Shown piece after piece: positions 1 through 12,236 of a DNA stretch of 64,000 nucleotides (position 1 is its first letter; each line of letters opens with the position of its first letter). Location of the stretch: positions 1 to 64,000 of the forward strand of contig BQMF02000387.1 in NCBI GenBank assembly GCA_027922465.2, read 5' to 3'. The notes beneath the pieces are model-generated. The model had not been told where the DNA came from. It did no database searches and saw only the letters and a list, made by a program, of their open reading frames with translations. Source of the DNA: Turritopsis dohrnii (taxonomy: Eukaryota; Cnidaria; Hydrozoa; Anthoathecata; Oceaniidae). A program made the translations under genes and the position numbers.

Positions 1-222
1 TCATCTGATATGAATATTTCAAGCAATACTTGTTGAACTGTCTAGTTGATAATTTTTCGATGACTGCATTTCTCAACTTTTGAAATGATTTAGTTGATAG
101 CTTTGTGAAAATGTCACGTAGATTCCTCTTTTGATGGAGGCAGGTTAATTCGATATTCTTTTCATTGTTTAGGGATTTGATATGATGAAAATATGATAAA
201 TCTTTTAACCATACCTTCTACA
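1..222 (-). CDS. Coding-like exon of unknown family, runs off left edge (partial)
   Basis: On the minus strand an open frame runs from about position 222 to the window edge without a stop, for roughly 70 codons. The translation is lysine- and leucine-rich and looks like a folded helical protein: it begins near VWLKDLSYFHHIKSL and continues through LRDIFTKLSTKSFQKLRNAVI. A possible acceptor (TGTAG) lies just before position 222, but its pyrimidine tract is weak. It lies downstream of the Frizzled-like CRD exons on the same strand and could be a later exon of that gene. I could not match its phase to the exon ending at 416. I do not recognise the family. Confidence 0.35.
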
Positions 223-415
223 GTTTGTTTCCTTCAGCACACTTACTTTTGCAATATATGGAGTAAATTCTATAAGAAATTTGTTATTTAAGAATCCTAA
301 ATAAACGCTTCGTAATAGGAGAATGCATTAATTGAAATAAAAGAAGATAAGATTTACTTTATAACTACATGAAGCGAATACAAGTACATGGATAGTTTAT
401 TGTCATATAACTCAC

Positions 416-1468
416 CAGTTCGGCTTAGGCGATTTCTGCATGAAACCTCTATAATGGTCCGTTTATCTGAAATAAATATAATTTAAGATAAATGTCTCCT
501 TAAGGGCTGTGATATCAAAGGATTTCTTGCGAAAAGTTCGATGACGCAATAGCATACAGTTACTTCTGTATAGATTTCTTACCGGGAATATTTATTGACA
601 TACATTCCACTTCAGGCAAATCACCGCAGTCATAGTTGAGCAAATAATTTTTGAGCTCTGGTGAGTTAACAGATTGAACACAAAATGACAATTTCGCATT
701 CTTGCAATCTGATTGACATGTTCTCTTGACACGAGTAACTTTTTCATAATCATCCCCCGAGCAGTGCGGAAAGTGCCGGTAGCACAGAATTTGTTTGAGC
801 ACACGATTGCATTCTGAATATTGACTTTTCATCTTCAATAGCAACCCTCGTATGGTTTCTTCAATTTTTGCTTGAATGGTGTTATTACTGACGTATACTA
901 TTGCTTCCTTATCGCTATACACAAGATCTCTTGTGTCACATATACCAAGCTGATTGTATTTTTCACAATTATTTAAGTTGTCTTGTTGTCCTAAGGAACA
1001 AATATTTCCGTGTCATATTTTGGATGAATATATGGATAAGCCAATAGTATTAAGTGTGTAAAACCTGTTTCTTTCAAGTCTATCTGATACTACATACCTC
1101 TTTCAAATTCGCGATTTAAGGAGCCAGCCTTTGATGTCCCTTTATGACCTTACTTACAATATGGCCACGAAAACTATTTCTATTCAATCTATTCAAGTTC
1201 TTGGATAGAACAGACCAGAAATAATCATAATAGTCAAGTACAAGAGGACAACAAAGCCGCATTCTTTTAGTAAGCAGGCTAAATCCGCTGACTAAAAAGC
1301 TGATAATTACATCATTGTCGTAAAATTTAATCGTTATTTCTCCCTGAAAATGGGAAATTAAAGGAGGGTTTAAGCTGGATGAAATTATGAAATGTTTCAA
1401 ATGATTGATTTACCTGTTAATGTGCCAACGATCAATAAAACTGGAAATAACAAAAGATAGATCGACAT
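416..1468 (-). CDS. Frizzled-like cysteine-rich domain gene, 5' exons (partial)
   Basis: Three minus-strand exons fit together. Exon 1 (1468-1414) starts with ATG and encodes a hydrophobic signal peptide (MSIYLLLFPVLLIVGTLTG), ending in CAG|GTAAAT at phase 1. Exon 2 (990-583) follows a CCTTAG acceptor at phase 1. It encodes a domain with the cysteine spacing of a Frizzled/ROR-type CRD: a C-x8-C pair at the start, then ILCYRHFPHC, a C-x3-C pair and LPEVEC near the end. It ends at CCG|GTAAGA, again phase 1. Exon 3 (466-416, 51 nt) follows TATTTCAG and ends at CTG|GTGAGT. The product is therefore secreted or a receptor ectodomain. If the exon 2 donor is not used, translation ends 8 codons later at 560. 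The gene at 24914-26486 is a clear paralogue with the same intron phase. The ligand and the rest of the protein are unknown. Confidence 0.6.
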
Positions 1469-1964
1469 AACGGTGATTCTAAAGAAACAAAGTTGTAAAT
1501 CAATCTTACGAATGAAATTGTTTGTCTATACCAAAACATTCATGTAAACGCCTATGACCTTTGGTGTGTGATTTCATGGGTTAGTTTTCTGGTCTGCTTT
1601 AGATGAAAGAATGGTTAGAATTTACAGCACAGGTAACTTGGAGTGCCTTTAGTTATCACCATAACGCAAAATTCCATTGATGTGGTTCAAGTTGACCTGG
1701 GTGAGGTTTACCGCACTTTGAAAGAAATTCTTAAATATTTATTTTTCGAAATATCACTTTCAAGCCAATTGAAGATTACTGATACTTCCGTAGGAAGTCA
1801 TATATTTTACCTGAATTATAATGGAGCTTCCGCAAATTTCAGCTTTTAGATCTTTTTTCCTAAACATTAGTTCCGCGAAACAGTTGACGCCGAAAAGTTT
1901 GTTTTCTTCTGGTTCTTCATTAGTGAACTTTTCAACGAGGAAATTTTATCTCATTAAAGCAAAG

Positions 1965-2265
1965 CCTAATTAGGAAGATTCGTAAACTCGACGAGCCTGT
2001 TACACGAAATAAATCAATTACTTGTGATAATGTTTTTGAAACTGTTCAACTAAAACAGTACTTCAGAGATTTAAAGCCTTTTCTTTTATCAAAAGAAACA
2101 TTACTACTTTGCACGCTTATTTCAAGTGTTGATGTCAAGTTTCTAATGACTTTGTAGGGAAAAATTCACAAACAACTCTACTAAGTTGTATACAATTTCC
2201 TACAAATCTATAGAAAAATAGTTTCGTGTAAACGAAACATGATTTTTCCGAATCCCGCTAATTGA
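1965..2265 (-). repeat. Interspersed repeat family A, copy 1
   Basis: This sequence recurs in inverted orientation at 23930-24235 and, more diverged, at 28665-28940. Shared landmarks are a stretch around TTTCGTGTAAACGAAA (an internal palindrome), a segment reading close to GACTTTGTAGGGAAAAATT, and the far end with CGACGAGCCTGTTACACGAA. No open frame is conserved, so it is probably a non-autonomous element. Confidence 0.7.
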
Positions 2266-4545
2266 AAAGTTTTAATTTTAAAATTGTGATATCAAAACAA
2301 GTTGATTACCTTTGACTAAAGGAGGGATATCAAAAAATGCCATTGTCTCCATCAGTTTTGAAATTGCTTTGCATTTTCATTGTTCCGTGAACAGGCATAA
2401 TATCATGCTTATTGTTATCTCCAAATCAAATCAATAAAGTGTTAATTAAAACGATTTACATTAATCTTGATTAGTTTCATCCTTGTCTTAAGATTTCGAT
2501 TTAATTAAAAATCAATAAACAAACAGCGATTAATTATCTATACAATATGGATTCAACTGAAAAATGCAAAACGGTAGGACGTTTGAACATTGCTAGAGAA
2601 AAGAAAGGCGGTCTTTTATGTCGCTTATTTACAACTTTCTCAGATGATTTATTACCTATCTCTTTATATGATTTAAGCATAAGCCCTAATACAAAAACCA
2701 GGAAATAACGTACGTGTTAACATGTTATCAAGATTTAGATATGAAGTTATTCAAATTCTTGTTGTCGATGTGACGATCTACTGTTTCGAAAAACTTATGA
2801 GCATCACTTTACGGTTGCAACAGTGATGGATGTTTTCAACATTTAAAACGAAGCTGAGTCAATATTAATATACGAACTGCTACGAAAATTGAGTAAATTA
2901 ATTACGTCTATAAAAGATCCGATTGATTAATTGATCAGTCACTGCGCATGCGCTGCGGTAGTTACGATCACAAAACACTCCAGAGACTGATAAAAATTTG
3001 CCACTTGTTCGTAACGATTACAACAAGAGTGGTAGTGACAGATTATATGTTGATCACGTGACAAATGAGCAGGTAGAACAAATCTTTGGAATTCAAATTA
3101 ATGTAAAGGAGACATGCAGATGTTTCAGTTGACAGAAGTACAATCAATGTAATGATACTTTAGATCCGAAACATTTTTATAAATATCAAAAAATTGGGTT
3201 GAAACTCTTTTGTCGAAAAATAACATGAAAAATGCAACGTTGTTGGAGATTACTGTTTATGTTCCATAACGCACGTTTATTGTCGCTCTAAAGATACTTG
3301 AAACAAATATGTTGCATAACTAAAGCTACGCTGTCATTTAGCTATCTGTAATGCATCTACAACTAATTACAACATGAAATGATTTGTTTTTAATACATCC
3401 TCAAATCTTTTTTACATAATTAAAAAAGGAAAGCGGCTATTATTGTTTCAAACCGTATTTGTGCGGTCAATATATTGTTGGCCGTTGCAGATAACATTTA
3501 TACGAATACACTCAAGTACTGTCAAATACAGTACAGTTTCTGCATTTATTATCACTTTACAGGAATTCGTGTGCCGAGCATTCTTACAGTTCAATTTTTG
3601 ATATTGTTGGGAAACACTTATCACTTTGAAACATTGTGTGTATATCAAGAACACGGAAACACAACAGCATTTACAAGTTTCACTTTGGGGCATCAGTCAT
3701 ATTTCAACCTATGCATTCCCACCATTCAATTTGTTGTACTGCGCTACAGCAATTATAGTAATTATAGTATAGTAGATACATTAGCGTGGGCGAATTTGAG
3801 TGTAACTATAAGGGATCACATACTTTCCTATAAAACCCTTGGAAACTGTTTAGTAACATAAACTAGTGAAAGGTTAAGTTACCATATTCAAAGATTAACA
3901 AAATGCTAAAAATATTAATGTGCAGGAAAAGCAACCCTTCCAGAGGCGTAACAAGAGCTCAGTCAAAATTTTTTGGAGATGCGTTTAGTCATTTAGAGTA
4001 GAAAAGGAAGGCGTGCAAGTAACCTAATCGATTCATAAGACTGACAAGAAATATCGTAATGTTAGATTTTTTTGACTGACCCTGAATAACGGCACTGCCT
4101 TCAGTTCACCACACAAAGTTAAGCAGTTCCATTTCCTTGTGATGTAAGAAATTATTAAACTTACTTACCAAAGCCGAATATCTGGCACCAGCAACAGAGT
4201 CTTATGTTTCAAGTTGTCTATGTAAGTGAACTTCTGCAGATCAGAAGAGCAGAAATGAAATTTTGTTACACCTTCGTCCTTTTTATAATGAAAGGAAACA
4301 ATGAAATCAGCGTAAAACATCCTTAGCAACGATGCATATCTTGGTGCACAGCAGCCTTTATTACAATGTATAATGACGTATTATGGAAATTCTTGTTCTG
4401 TTATGTATTACTTATATTGACATTCCATATAATCATCAATCAACGCTTGCAACCATATCCGTGTTGTTGAAAGGGAACTTATATAAACTAAAAGGTAATG
4501 AGATTGCAGGAAGCTAATTTGAAAAAGCAATGGAATGTTGGAATT

Positions 4546-4547
<2 letters not shown>

Positions 4548-4577
<30 letters not shown>
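4548..4577. repeat. Poly-T tract, 30 bp
   Basis: A run of 30 consecutive T follows GGAATTCA. It could be the A-tail of an old minus-strand retroposed copy, but no recognisable body adjoins it. Confidence 0.9.
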
Positions 4578-4580
<3 letters not shown>

Positions 4581-5097
4581 TTTAATGTCAAAACACTGTT
4601 GACAAAAATGGTTATACAACGCATTATTATTTGCAAACACGCGACAAACAGAGATTAATGTTGGTAACATTGGGAATGTTTTTACAGAACATGACGTCAC
4701 CTTTTATAATTTCACACACACCGTCTTGTCAAGGCAACCCTAAATACCCACGTTTTGTTGCTATACAACAATTGATAACAAGAACTCACAACCTTTTTTC
4801 CACATGCAAGGAAAAAACATGGTTAGATTTATTCAAAGTAACTCCATGATGACATCCTTATGAAAGCGCTTCTTTTACTTAAAAAACCTGTTCCTAACCT
4901 TGCATTAGATTTCAATACTTCCTTTAAAAAGGCATTGCCCAAAACATGAACTACTCATGATTAAGTTTATCAGTAGAATCAGATACACGTTGTTTTATAA
5001 GCAGCCAAGGTCAGATGTTAGTGGTAATGTTGCTAAAAAAATGACCATTTTTTGGTAGTAATGTTGCTTAATTTGTTATTAAGCACAAATATATATA

Positions 5098-5297
5098 TGT
5101 ATGCCCCGTCTTGAAAACCATCGTGTACGTTTTGGCTGTATCTAAGTATCTAAGTATAAAATCTAGGGCATTGCATGATTACATAGAGCACACAAAGTAG
5201 TACTGCAAACTAGTGTTACAAGCTTGTGTAACTAAGAAATGTCCTGTAGTTATGCTAGTGCTGAAGCATTTCAAAATTTCATGTTGCTAATTTATCT
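5098..5297 (+). repeat. Interspersed repeat family B, copy 1
   Basis: About 200 bp recur at 55318-55492 in the same orientation. Landmarks are CCCGTCTTGAAAACC, then a variable part with TATCTAAG, then ATTACATAGAGC, then CTGTAGTTATG, and an end reading TTCATGTTGCTAATTTA. No open frame is shared. Confidence 0.7.
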
Positions 5298-5825
5298 AAG
5301 ATCCTAGTAGTAGTGTTGCTTAATTTTTTGACAAAATTTACTAGTGTTGCTTATAAGCTTGTTGCTTGTAAAAAACGCGTAATAATTAAGATTCTAATAG
5401 ATTGAAGTGAATTCACAGACCACCGCACAAACATTCAAAACGTGATTTACCATGGCAACTTATCGCAGCGTAATGATAATGCTACTATTTCAGAATCCGA
5501 TGGGGCAATTTACTGTCAGACATAATTATTTAAAGAATTGTAGCCACCCAGAAGACTGATACAGCCATCATAAACTTAATTGTTCCAGTCTATTCTGCAT
5601 TGAGGGCTTTTATCGATAGTATTTCTTAATACCAGAGCAAAGATAATACTTCCTGATCGGAATTTGTGAAGGAAAGTTCTGAGCGATTTTTAAGTAAAAC
5701 TTAATGATAAGGAAATAAAATTGTACGTGGACATTTTAGCTCTAAATATTAAAATTACCAATGATAAATAACTTGTTTTGATCTTAATCATTTGAATTGC
5801 GGAGTCAATTAACTGGTTTTACTGT

Positions 5826-6160
5826 GGCGCCGTAGTATAGTGGTTATCACTCTCGTATTTCATGCGGGAGATCGGGGTTCAATTACCCTTGGCGGCGATT
5901 TACCAAGCGCGAGTGAATGTACCATAGCGCCGGGTCGACCCATGTCATGTGAGGGAAATTGGGTAGATGATACATCGGGTGTTGAAGGAGGTCATCCAGA
6001 AGAGCACAGGCCCTTGATTGGGTTTGTGTCACTCATGAGAGTGTCAAATACTTCGGAGCCTCCAACCTAAGCCGTGGCCCCTCCTGGAAAGCAGATGCAG
6101 TAGCGACTGAGTGAGGCTAGCCACGTAAAACAATACCAAATAAATAAATAAATAAATAAA
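5826..6160 (+). mobile_element. tRNA-derived SINE with (AAAT)n tail
   Basis: The 5' part resembles a tRNA: TAGTATAGTGGTTATCA matches the RNA polymerase III A box and GGGTTCAATTACC matches the B box. A degraded stem-loop lies between them and GGCGCCG...GGCGGCG forms a residual acceptor stem. A GC-rich unrelated body of about 240 bp follows, ending in GAGTGAGGCTAGCC and then four to five AAAT units. The head mixes features of tRNA-Val and tRNA-Asp, so the parent is unclear. The element stands out from its AT-rich surroundings. A short open frame across it is incidental. Confidence 0.85.
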
Positions 6161-8459
6161 TGGTGGTGCCATCAAGTTAAGTTAGCGCTAAGCAAACATC
6201 CAGACTTTTCAGCCATCTCTACAGTGAACGACTGTAGCAGATATGTATTTTTGATAGTTGATTTTTTATCTTGTTTGGACAGTTTTCGTAAGATTGCCTT
6301 TAATAAGTTTTACTTGTTAATAATGTTTTAAAAGAAGTTAAAGTTAAAGGTACTGAAAGAAAATAAAAATTTTTCGAAATTACCTAAAGTAGATATTAAG
6401 ATGTGTTGTCTCAATTATATAATTTGGATAGAAAAGAGAAAAAGCTCTTCTTAGACAAATCTAGTATATTTGATGTTTTCCCGAAAATGTAGAAAAATGG
6501 TTGTTTTTTATTCCAATTACGGAATTCGTATACTCTTCGGTATGACAAGCTCATCGGAAATATCACTATATTGCCTTTCATTAACCATGTTTGATATCGA
6601 ATATGCTTCACTTGATATGTTTATGCAGCTGTGATTATTCTAATGGATTTCATATTGACCTCAATCAATTATCAATATCCGCTTAAATAAGACAAGGAAG
6701 TGTCATGGACGGCAGTGTGACATTCAGAATTAATTCTGATTGAATATGGCCATGAAAACTTCTCTTCCTTCCGTAAACTCATCTAAACTTGTGTTAATAA
6801 AATAAAACCCCGAGAAGTGGTTATCAAAACATATTTTTTATATTGACAAATTGTTGTTACGATATCCGATTTCGGAGAAATTAGGATTGAATTTTTTTTA
6901 TGTGGGCTATCGTATTTTAGTAATCCAAAAAGAACCTGTCTATTCATCACGTCTTTTGCATTTGAAATCAGTTTGGAAATCATGTATTATCATTATGGTA
7001 CTTTTCTGAATCTGTTTAATCAAATCGTATGAAGGTTTTTCAAGTATTAAAACACTTTATGCTGAGAATCATAACTACACGTAATGAAGTTTCTCATTGA
7101 GTACAAATATAAAGAATCGAAATAATCAGTAAAAAGATAACCATTTGCCTAAAGATGAGTCGTAATCCAGTAATCCAGAAAGTCTAATAGAATTTGTTGC
7201 TCTCTTTCATGTATAAAATCCACTTTCTATTATCTCAACACAAAGAATCAAAATCAACGTGTCTCCATGGACGTACAAAAAAGGAATAACTTTCAAGTTC
7301 TTAAATATATTCAAGTAAAACTCGCCTCGGTTTATTTAGATAAACTTCAAATAAACTCAAGTTATATTGACTTTAATGACCAACCTGAAATGTTTACATT
7401 TGCAGTCCATTTTTAAACACTGATCCCGACCGTCAGTCACGACCTTTACACTTTCACAATTGAATGAAGATAATTTTTTTTCTAGTATATTTTCAGTCTA
7501 CTTTTTAAATTTTCGTAAAAGTTATTAGCACTGAATACTGCATAACTCGCTGAAATGCGGTCATTTGACATTTTGAAAGAGGTTCAAAAGTATTAACGTA
7601 AGTTGAAGATGCAATTCACACATTTTCTAATTTCTTTGGTTTTCCACAATTAGTGAAGCATAAGCCCGCCCATGAACACCAAATTCCAGAAAATGAAAGG
7701 CGAGGCTCATATCAAAGACATAAGCAGCTTTTAATTTTTAACAAGAGCCATATGGCACAAAACGGTAGCAGCATTTCAACTCGCAATGTACAAAACGAAA
7801 AAGATTCTAAATTAATTAGTCTGAAAGCCCCATGAAGCTTTGTCGACCTTTGTTTATCTCTTAGGCTTAAATTAAGGCAATTTTCATTTGAAAAAGTGTA
7901 AACAGGGCTTAAGTAAAACCGCCAGAAAACTATTTGATACAAACAAAAGAAATATGCACAATACGCGAAACTACGTTTTTTTTATATCAGATTTTTTTTT
8001 ATAAAAAGAAAGCTGTAAGACCGAAAAGAGAAAAAAAACAAACGTCTTCTAAAATATAAGAAACAAAGTAAAACCGTTTCAAACTTTAATCCAAGACATT
8101 TTTGTAGACAAGCAAACAAAATACACACGCACAAAATATAAAAAAAAATGTAAAATGCTTTTAAAAAGTTTAAGTTCGATGAATTTCGATAAATCTTTGT
8201 AACTGCAAGAAGAAGAGAGCTTCGAACTTCGAAGCACAAGACGTTACCAAAAACAAAGCTTAAGTTTATTTTAACCGTGTTTCAAATTAGGTGCAACTAA
8301 AGTTCCCCACCGTGTTTTTAATAGGAAAATGTTTATTGGAAATGGCGAATCTATGGTAAAATACTAAAAGAACGTATAAACATAGAAATATTTCTATGGT
8401 ATTTCTATGGTATAAAGAATGTTTTGATAGTTATAAAGATTATATTAGCCTCCGTTCTT
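6161..8459. other. AT-rich stretch with nothing recognisable
   Basis: Short open frames of 60-85 codons occur on both strands, but their composition is that of AT-rich noncoding DNA and no splice-bounded coding exon was seen. Confidence 0.4.
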
Positions 8460-8612
8460 AAGTTGCAATTTACGCAGTTTCGAAAGCGACATTGTTAGGC
8501 TGCACAGGCTAAACTGCCATTTCGGTCGGTAGTAGGAGGAGGAGGAGGAGGAGGAGGAGTAGTCCAAGGGTGTTTTAATACGGTATTCGCTTCGCTGCTA
8601 CCGTAATAATAG
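8460..8612 (-). repeat. Repeat family C (contains TCC microsatellite), copy 1
   Basis: On the minus strand this reads TTACGGTAGCAGCGAAG, then ACCGTATTAAAACACCC, then a (TCC)n array, then CCGAAATGGCAGTTTAG. The same order occurs on the plus strand at 31467 and 41540. The microsatellite is internal to the family, so it expanded within a dispersed element. Confidence 0.75.
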
Positions 8613-9135
8613 ATTTGAAAGGCTTTAAATTTATTTGTAAGTTCATCTCTTGAAACTAACGTCGGTTAATCTATAAATGAGGTAATCTTGTAATGTCAAC
8701 GACAAGTATGTAAAAGTCACATGTTGACCCTGATGTACTTATAAGACTTAATTAGCTAATGAAAGCAAAAATATGATGTAAATTTATACAATGACTCATC
8801 GTTTAGAATTATAGGTCGTGCAGTTGTTCACGGGGTTTGTCAACAAGATTAAAGTAAAAATCAATTAGCCAAAATGACTTAAAAACTGGGGTAGGTAAAA
8901 ATTCAATAATTTCGTTAATCAGTCAAAGTGAATGTTGCTTTTTAGAATTCTTAAGAAAAACTGTCACTAAGATCATGAACATCCCACGCAGTATGTTTTT
9001 CCTTCCAAACTCCCATTGAATAGTGAGCCATTAGTTCTAGTAATGCAGATCAATTATTATATTTAAATCTCAATGCAAGATGAACGCCTCTCTAACGCCC
9101 TGAGGTAATTTTGAATGAACCTTTTATCATATTGG

Positions 9136-9876
9136 TACGGAAGCGTATTGTTGCCATGTTATTTTCGTGACATAAAATTGCTATCTAATGTCAAATTTAA
9201 TTTCATAAAAATTTTCACTTCACATAGAAAATTCTATGTGATGTGAAATTTGTTTTTTTCACTTTTTTCACTTTACATAAATTGCTATGTCAGTCAAAAT
9301 AAATTTGTTTTGATTTTGACATGTAAACGCTATGTCATGTCAAATTTATAATTTTCATAAATTTGACATGCCATAGTAAGGCTCTTGAAGTGATGTGCTG
9401 TTAAGTGGCACGAGGCTGTGTGGAGGTTATGATATCATGTGTATGTCAACAAGCTAAACGATAGAGAAGAATATAAATCATGGCGGAAAGTAAGTATTCC
9501 TAGTTAAATTGAATCCCTTAAACCTTTTTGGTTAGGAGAACAGAAAGTCGTCTCACCTCATCGTTAGAAGACATTCTTGCGGCCATTTTTACAGCGCACG
9601 TTTTGTTTTGTTTTGCTTCAGCTTTTAAATCCAGTTAATGGTTAAAAAGCACATACAGTGAACTTTTAATGTACATCAACTTATGTCAAAATATTTTTAG
9701 AAATTTTGAAAAAATTTTGACTTGACTTAGCTATGTGAAGTAAAAAAAAGTCCAAATTATAATTTCACATCACATAAAAAATTTTATGTAATGTGAAAAT
9801 TTTTTATAAAGCCTGAATTTGACATTACATAGAAATTCTATGTCAAGAAAATAGATGGCACCAATACGCTTCCGTA
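9136..9876. mobile_element. MITE with ~75-bp inverted ends and TATTGG duplication
   Basis: The ends TACGGAAGCGTATTG...CAATACGCTTCCGTA are inverted repeats that extend about 75 bp inward with mismatches. TATTGG occurs directly before (9130-9135) and directly after (9877-9882) the element. The subterminal DNA is packed with small palindromes of the type ACATAGAATTTCTATGT. The core (about 9480-9600) is less AT-rich. It includes ATGGCGGAAAGTAAGT on the plus strand and, convergent with it, an ATG followed ten codons later by GAG|GTGAGA on the minus strand. These look like captured first-exon fragments, but that is inference. No transposase is present. Confidence 0.8.
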
Positions 9877-10144
9877 TATTGGTTTACTTCTGTTTCATTC
9901 ATCATAATTAAAGTAAATTCTGATTGGCTACATGCAAAAACAAAAGGAACGCAGAAACAAAATTACCAAGCTTAAAAAGCGCACATTTGCATGAATTGAT
10001 AAACTCATCCAACCTCTTCTCGTTCTATATCCCGCGCAAATCAAAAAGGTGAAAAACCCCGTGGGATGAGATTGAAATTCTCCATGATTTGTTCTCTTTA
10101 TATATTTTTATGACATTTCATTATATCATTACACTTTTGTAAGT

Positions 10145-10333
10145 AGAGCTAAGGGTTGCTGATGTCAGTAGAAATGGAGCAATTGAGAAATGATCTGGGA
10201 ACGAGCAGCTGCTAATTATTAACAAAATGCTCTAACAAAGTAAAAAACAGATTGGCTCTCTCATGGAGATTATCTCACAAGAAAACTGGTGAAAACGTTT
10301 TTCTCGACCTTATGATAGTTAGTTATCTTTAAT
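10145..10333 (+). repeat. Repeat family D, copy 1
   Basis: The start GTAGAGCTAAGGGTTG is followed by GAGAAATGATCTGGGAA, GAGCAGCTGC, then GGAGATTATCTCACAAGAAAAC, and ends in CTTATGA. The same order is seen at 12049-12236, and inverted at 13915-14075 and 43885-43990. Confidence 0.75.
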
Positions 10334-10340
10334 GAAGAAA

Positions 10341-10541
10341 TGGACCATTAAAAATTTAATGACATTTGTCCAAGACCTTTCCCTAATTTTTTCAAAAACT
10401 AGTTTTTCATTTTTCACAAAAACGTACTAGTCGGAAGAACTTCAAAATGGCTTTCCATTGAAGTAAAAATTTTAAAATTCGGTATATTTATTTAAAAAAC
10501 AGCTTTGAAATTTCTGTTTCCAACATTTTGAAACGCACTGC
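10341..10541 (-). repeat. Partial copy of the CAGTGTGTTTCG MITE family
   Basis: It shares with 21805-22427 the segments TTTTTCATTTTTCACAAAAA, GAACTTCAAAATGGCTTTCCA and AAACAGCTTTGAAATTTC, ending in CGCACTGCAG, a degraded form of the family terminus. The other half of the fold-back is missing. Confidence 0.7.
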
Positions 10542-12048
10542 AGTTAACGTTATTTTCCCCAAAACGGTACTTAAGTGTGTAAGGACCTTAAGTGTTAATT
10601 TTTTTTAAAAATAGATTTAAGGAAACTAAACCAACCACTTGTTCTTTCCCTAGTTATTATTTCAAAAGTTGTCAGGATACCCAACTATTTCGATCATTTA
10701 GTAAGTCCTGAAACATGTTAAAATGTAAAGTCAGTATTGCCAACGTTTATGATCTTATAAAACTCAATTGTTTCGTCACGTTTGTGTCAAATTCCAATGT
10801 GGAGCTATGCCAGAAAAAAGGTGACGAGCGGTAAAAGTGTTCATAACATATATTTCACATACGAAGAAATACACAAAATCTATTTTTTAATCATTGGGCA
10901 GAACATAGCGCGCAATCAATCAGATTGAAGTAAAATACAAATACATTTTGAGATCGCCAGTTTCTCTGAAAATGAATGTGAACATGCTACAATCATGAAA
11001 GTTTAATGAGATAAAGAGACACTGGATATTGTCCTCATATATGACAATAAAAGCAAAACTTACATTGACTCGATAAATTCCCGCTGCTGTTGAATGTTAA
11101 AGATTCAATACTAGATACGTTTGCCAATTTGCTCGGCTTTTATAATTACATCACAGATAATTAAGACCCACTTCAGTGACATAAAAGTCAATAAGGTTAA
11201 AATAAAACTATCTAGGTAAATACGGATGATACAGTCATCGGTTTTATCCTTTCGGGGAATGACGCTTACTTGAACAAATTGGAACCTATACTGTACATCT
11301 AGGAAACACCTACGGAATTGTGACGATCGAATTGAAAAATGTAATCCCATTTTTTTGAAAATAAACAACAAAATGTTTGTTTATCATCTTTCAAGTTCAT
11401 TCATTCATTATCAATATTCAGTGATTACAAATAAAAGTGGTTTTAGAAATAGATTTGTTTGAGTTTCATGTTTCAAGTTTTATTTTTCTTATTTGACAGG
11501 ACTTTAATATTGCAGCTTAGTAACGATGGAAGGAAAAATTCGTCATTAAGCATCTTTCTTTGCTAAGCAACTTAATAAAAAAAAAAATTAAACACACTGA
11601 TGTTCAACGTTCTGTTTGCTCAAATGGAAATCACCACATGAGTGAAATGGCTGATCTTTGATTTATGTATGTTGTAAATTATAACTTACCAACATTTGTC
11701 GCATGAATCTTTTCGACAGAAGATTGGAGACCAAGATTGAAGTTGGTTTCTAAGTAATTCAGCGGTCTAAGGGGCTTATTTGAATAAGAAGAACCCTGTC
11801 AGTTTTGTCCCGATTTTCCCCCTATTAACTGGTATCCTACATGTATCGCTAATGTCTCTAAAAACGTTTTTTGCTTTATGAGAAAAGTAAGCAAAATCTC
11901 TGTTGCATGAAAACGCGACATTGCTATGGCGGAGTGGGTTTTTTATATAAAGACGGCTCTTTAGTTTCTCTCAGCAATTCGGACAGACATATAGCTACAA
12001 AAGTATACATACACAATATATAATTTTAAAGATTATTAACTATTATAT

Positions 12049-12236
12049 GTAGAGCTGAGGGTTGCGCTATGCTAATAGCAATAGAAATAGAACAGTTGAG
12101 AAATGATCTGGGAATGAGCAGCTGTGTATTATTAGCAAAGCGTTCAAACAAAGTGCAATAATGATCGGCTACCTCGTGGAGATTAGGTAACAAGAAAACT
12201 GCTGACACACTTTTGTCTTGATCTTATGAGTTCATT
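12049..12236 (+). repeat. Repeat family D, copy 2
   Basis: Begins GTAGAGCTGAGGGTTGCG and contains GTTGAGAAATGATCTGGGAA, as in copy 1 at 10145. Its reverse complement is open for 60 codons, but that frame is not conserved in the other copies. Confidence 0.75.

Larger units (their letters stand above)
1469..5825. other. Gene-poor stretch with old repeats
   Basis: No convincing coding exon was found here. The longest open frame (3475-3861, plus) is tyrosine- and isoleucine-rich and reads like random AT-rich sequence. The stretch contains an interspersed repeat at 1965-2265, a 30-bp poly-T run at 4548-4577, and a second interspersed repeat at 5098-5297. Confidence 0.5.

Noticed and set aside
1116..1400. 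A 94-codon minus-strand frame between the CRD gene exons
   Set aside because: It lies wholly in the intron between the signal-peptide exon and the CRD exon, and the flanking splice sites join perfectly without it.
3448..3861. Overlapping frames of 81 (minus) and 128 (plus) codons
   Set aside because: Neither shows domain-like composition, splice support or a neighbour that would explain it.
5826..5898. A functional tRNA gene
   Set aside because: The acceptor and anticodon stems are imperfect and the sequence continues into a SINE body and tail.
5840..6070. A 76-codon frame across the SINE
   Set aside because: It starts inside the tRNA-like head and has no supporting features. The polymerase III boxes and AAAT tail explain the sequence.
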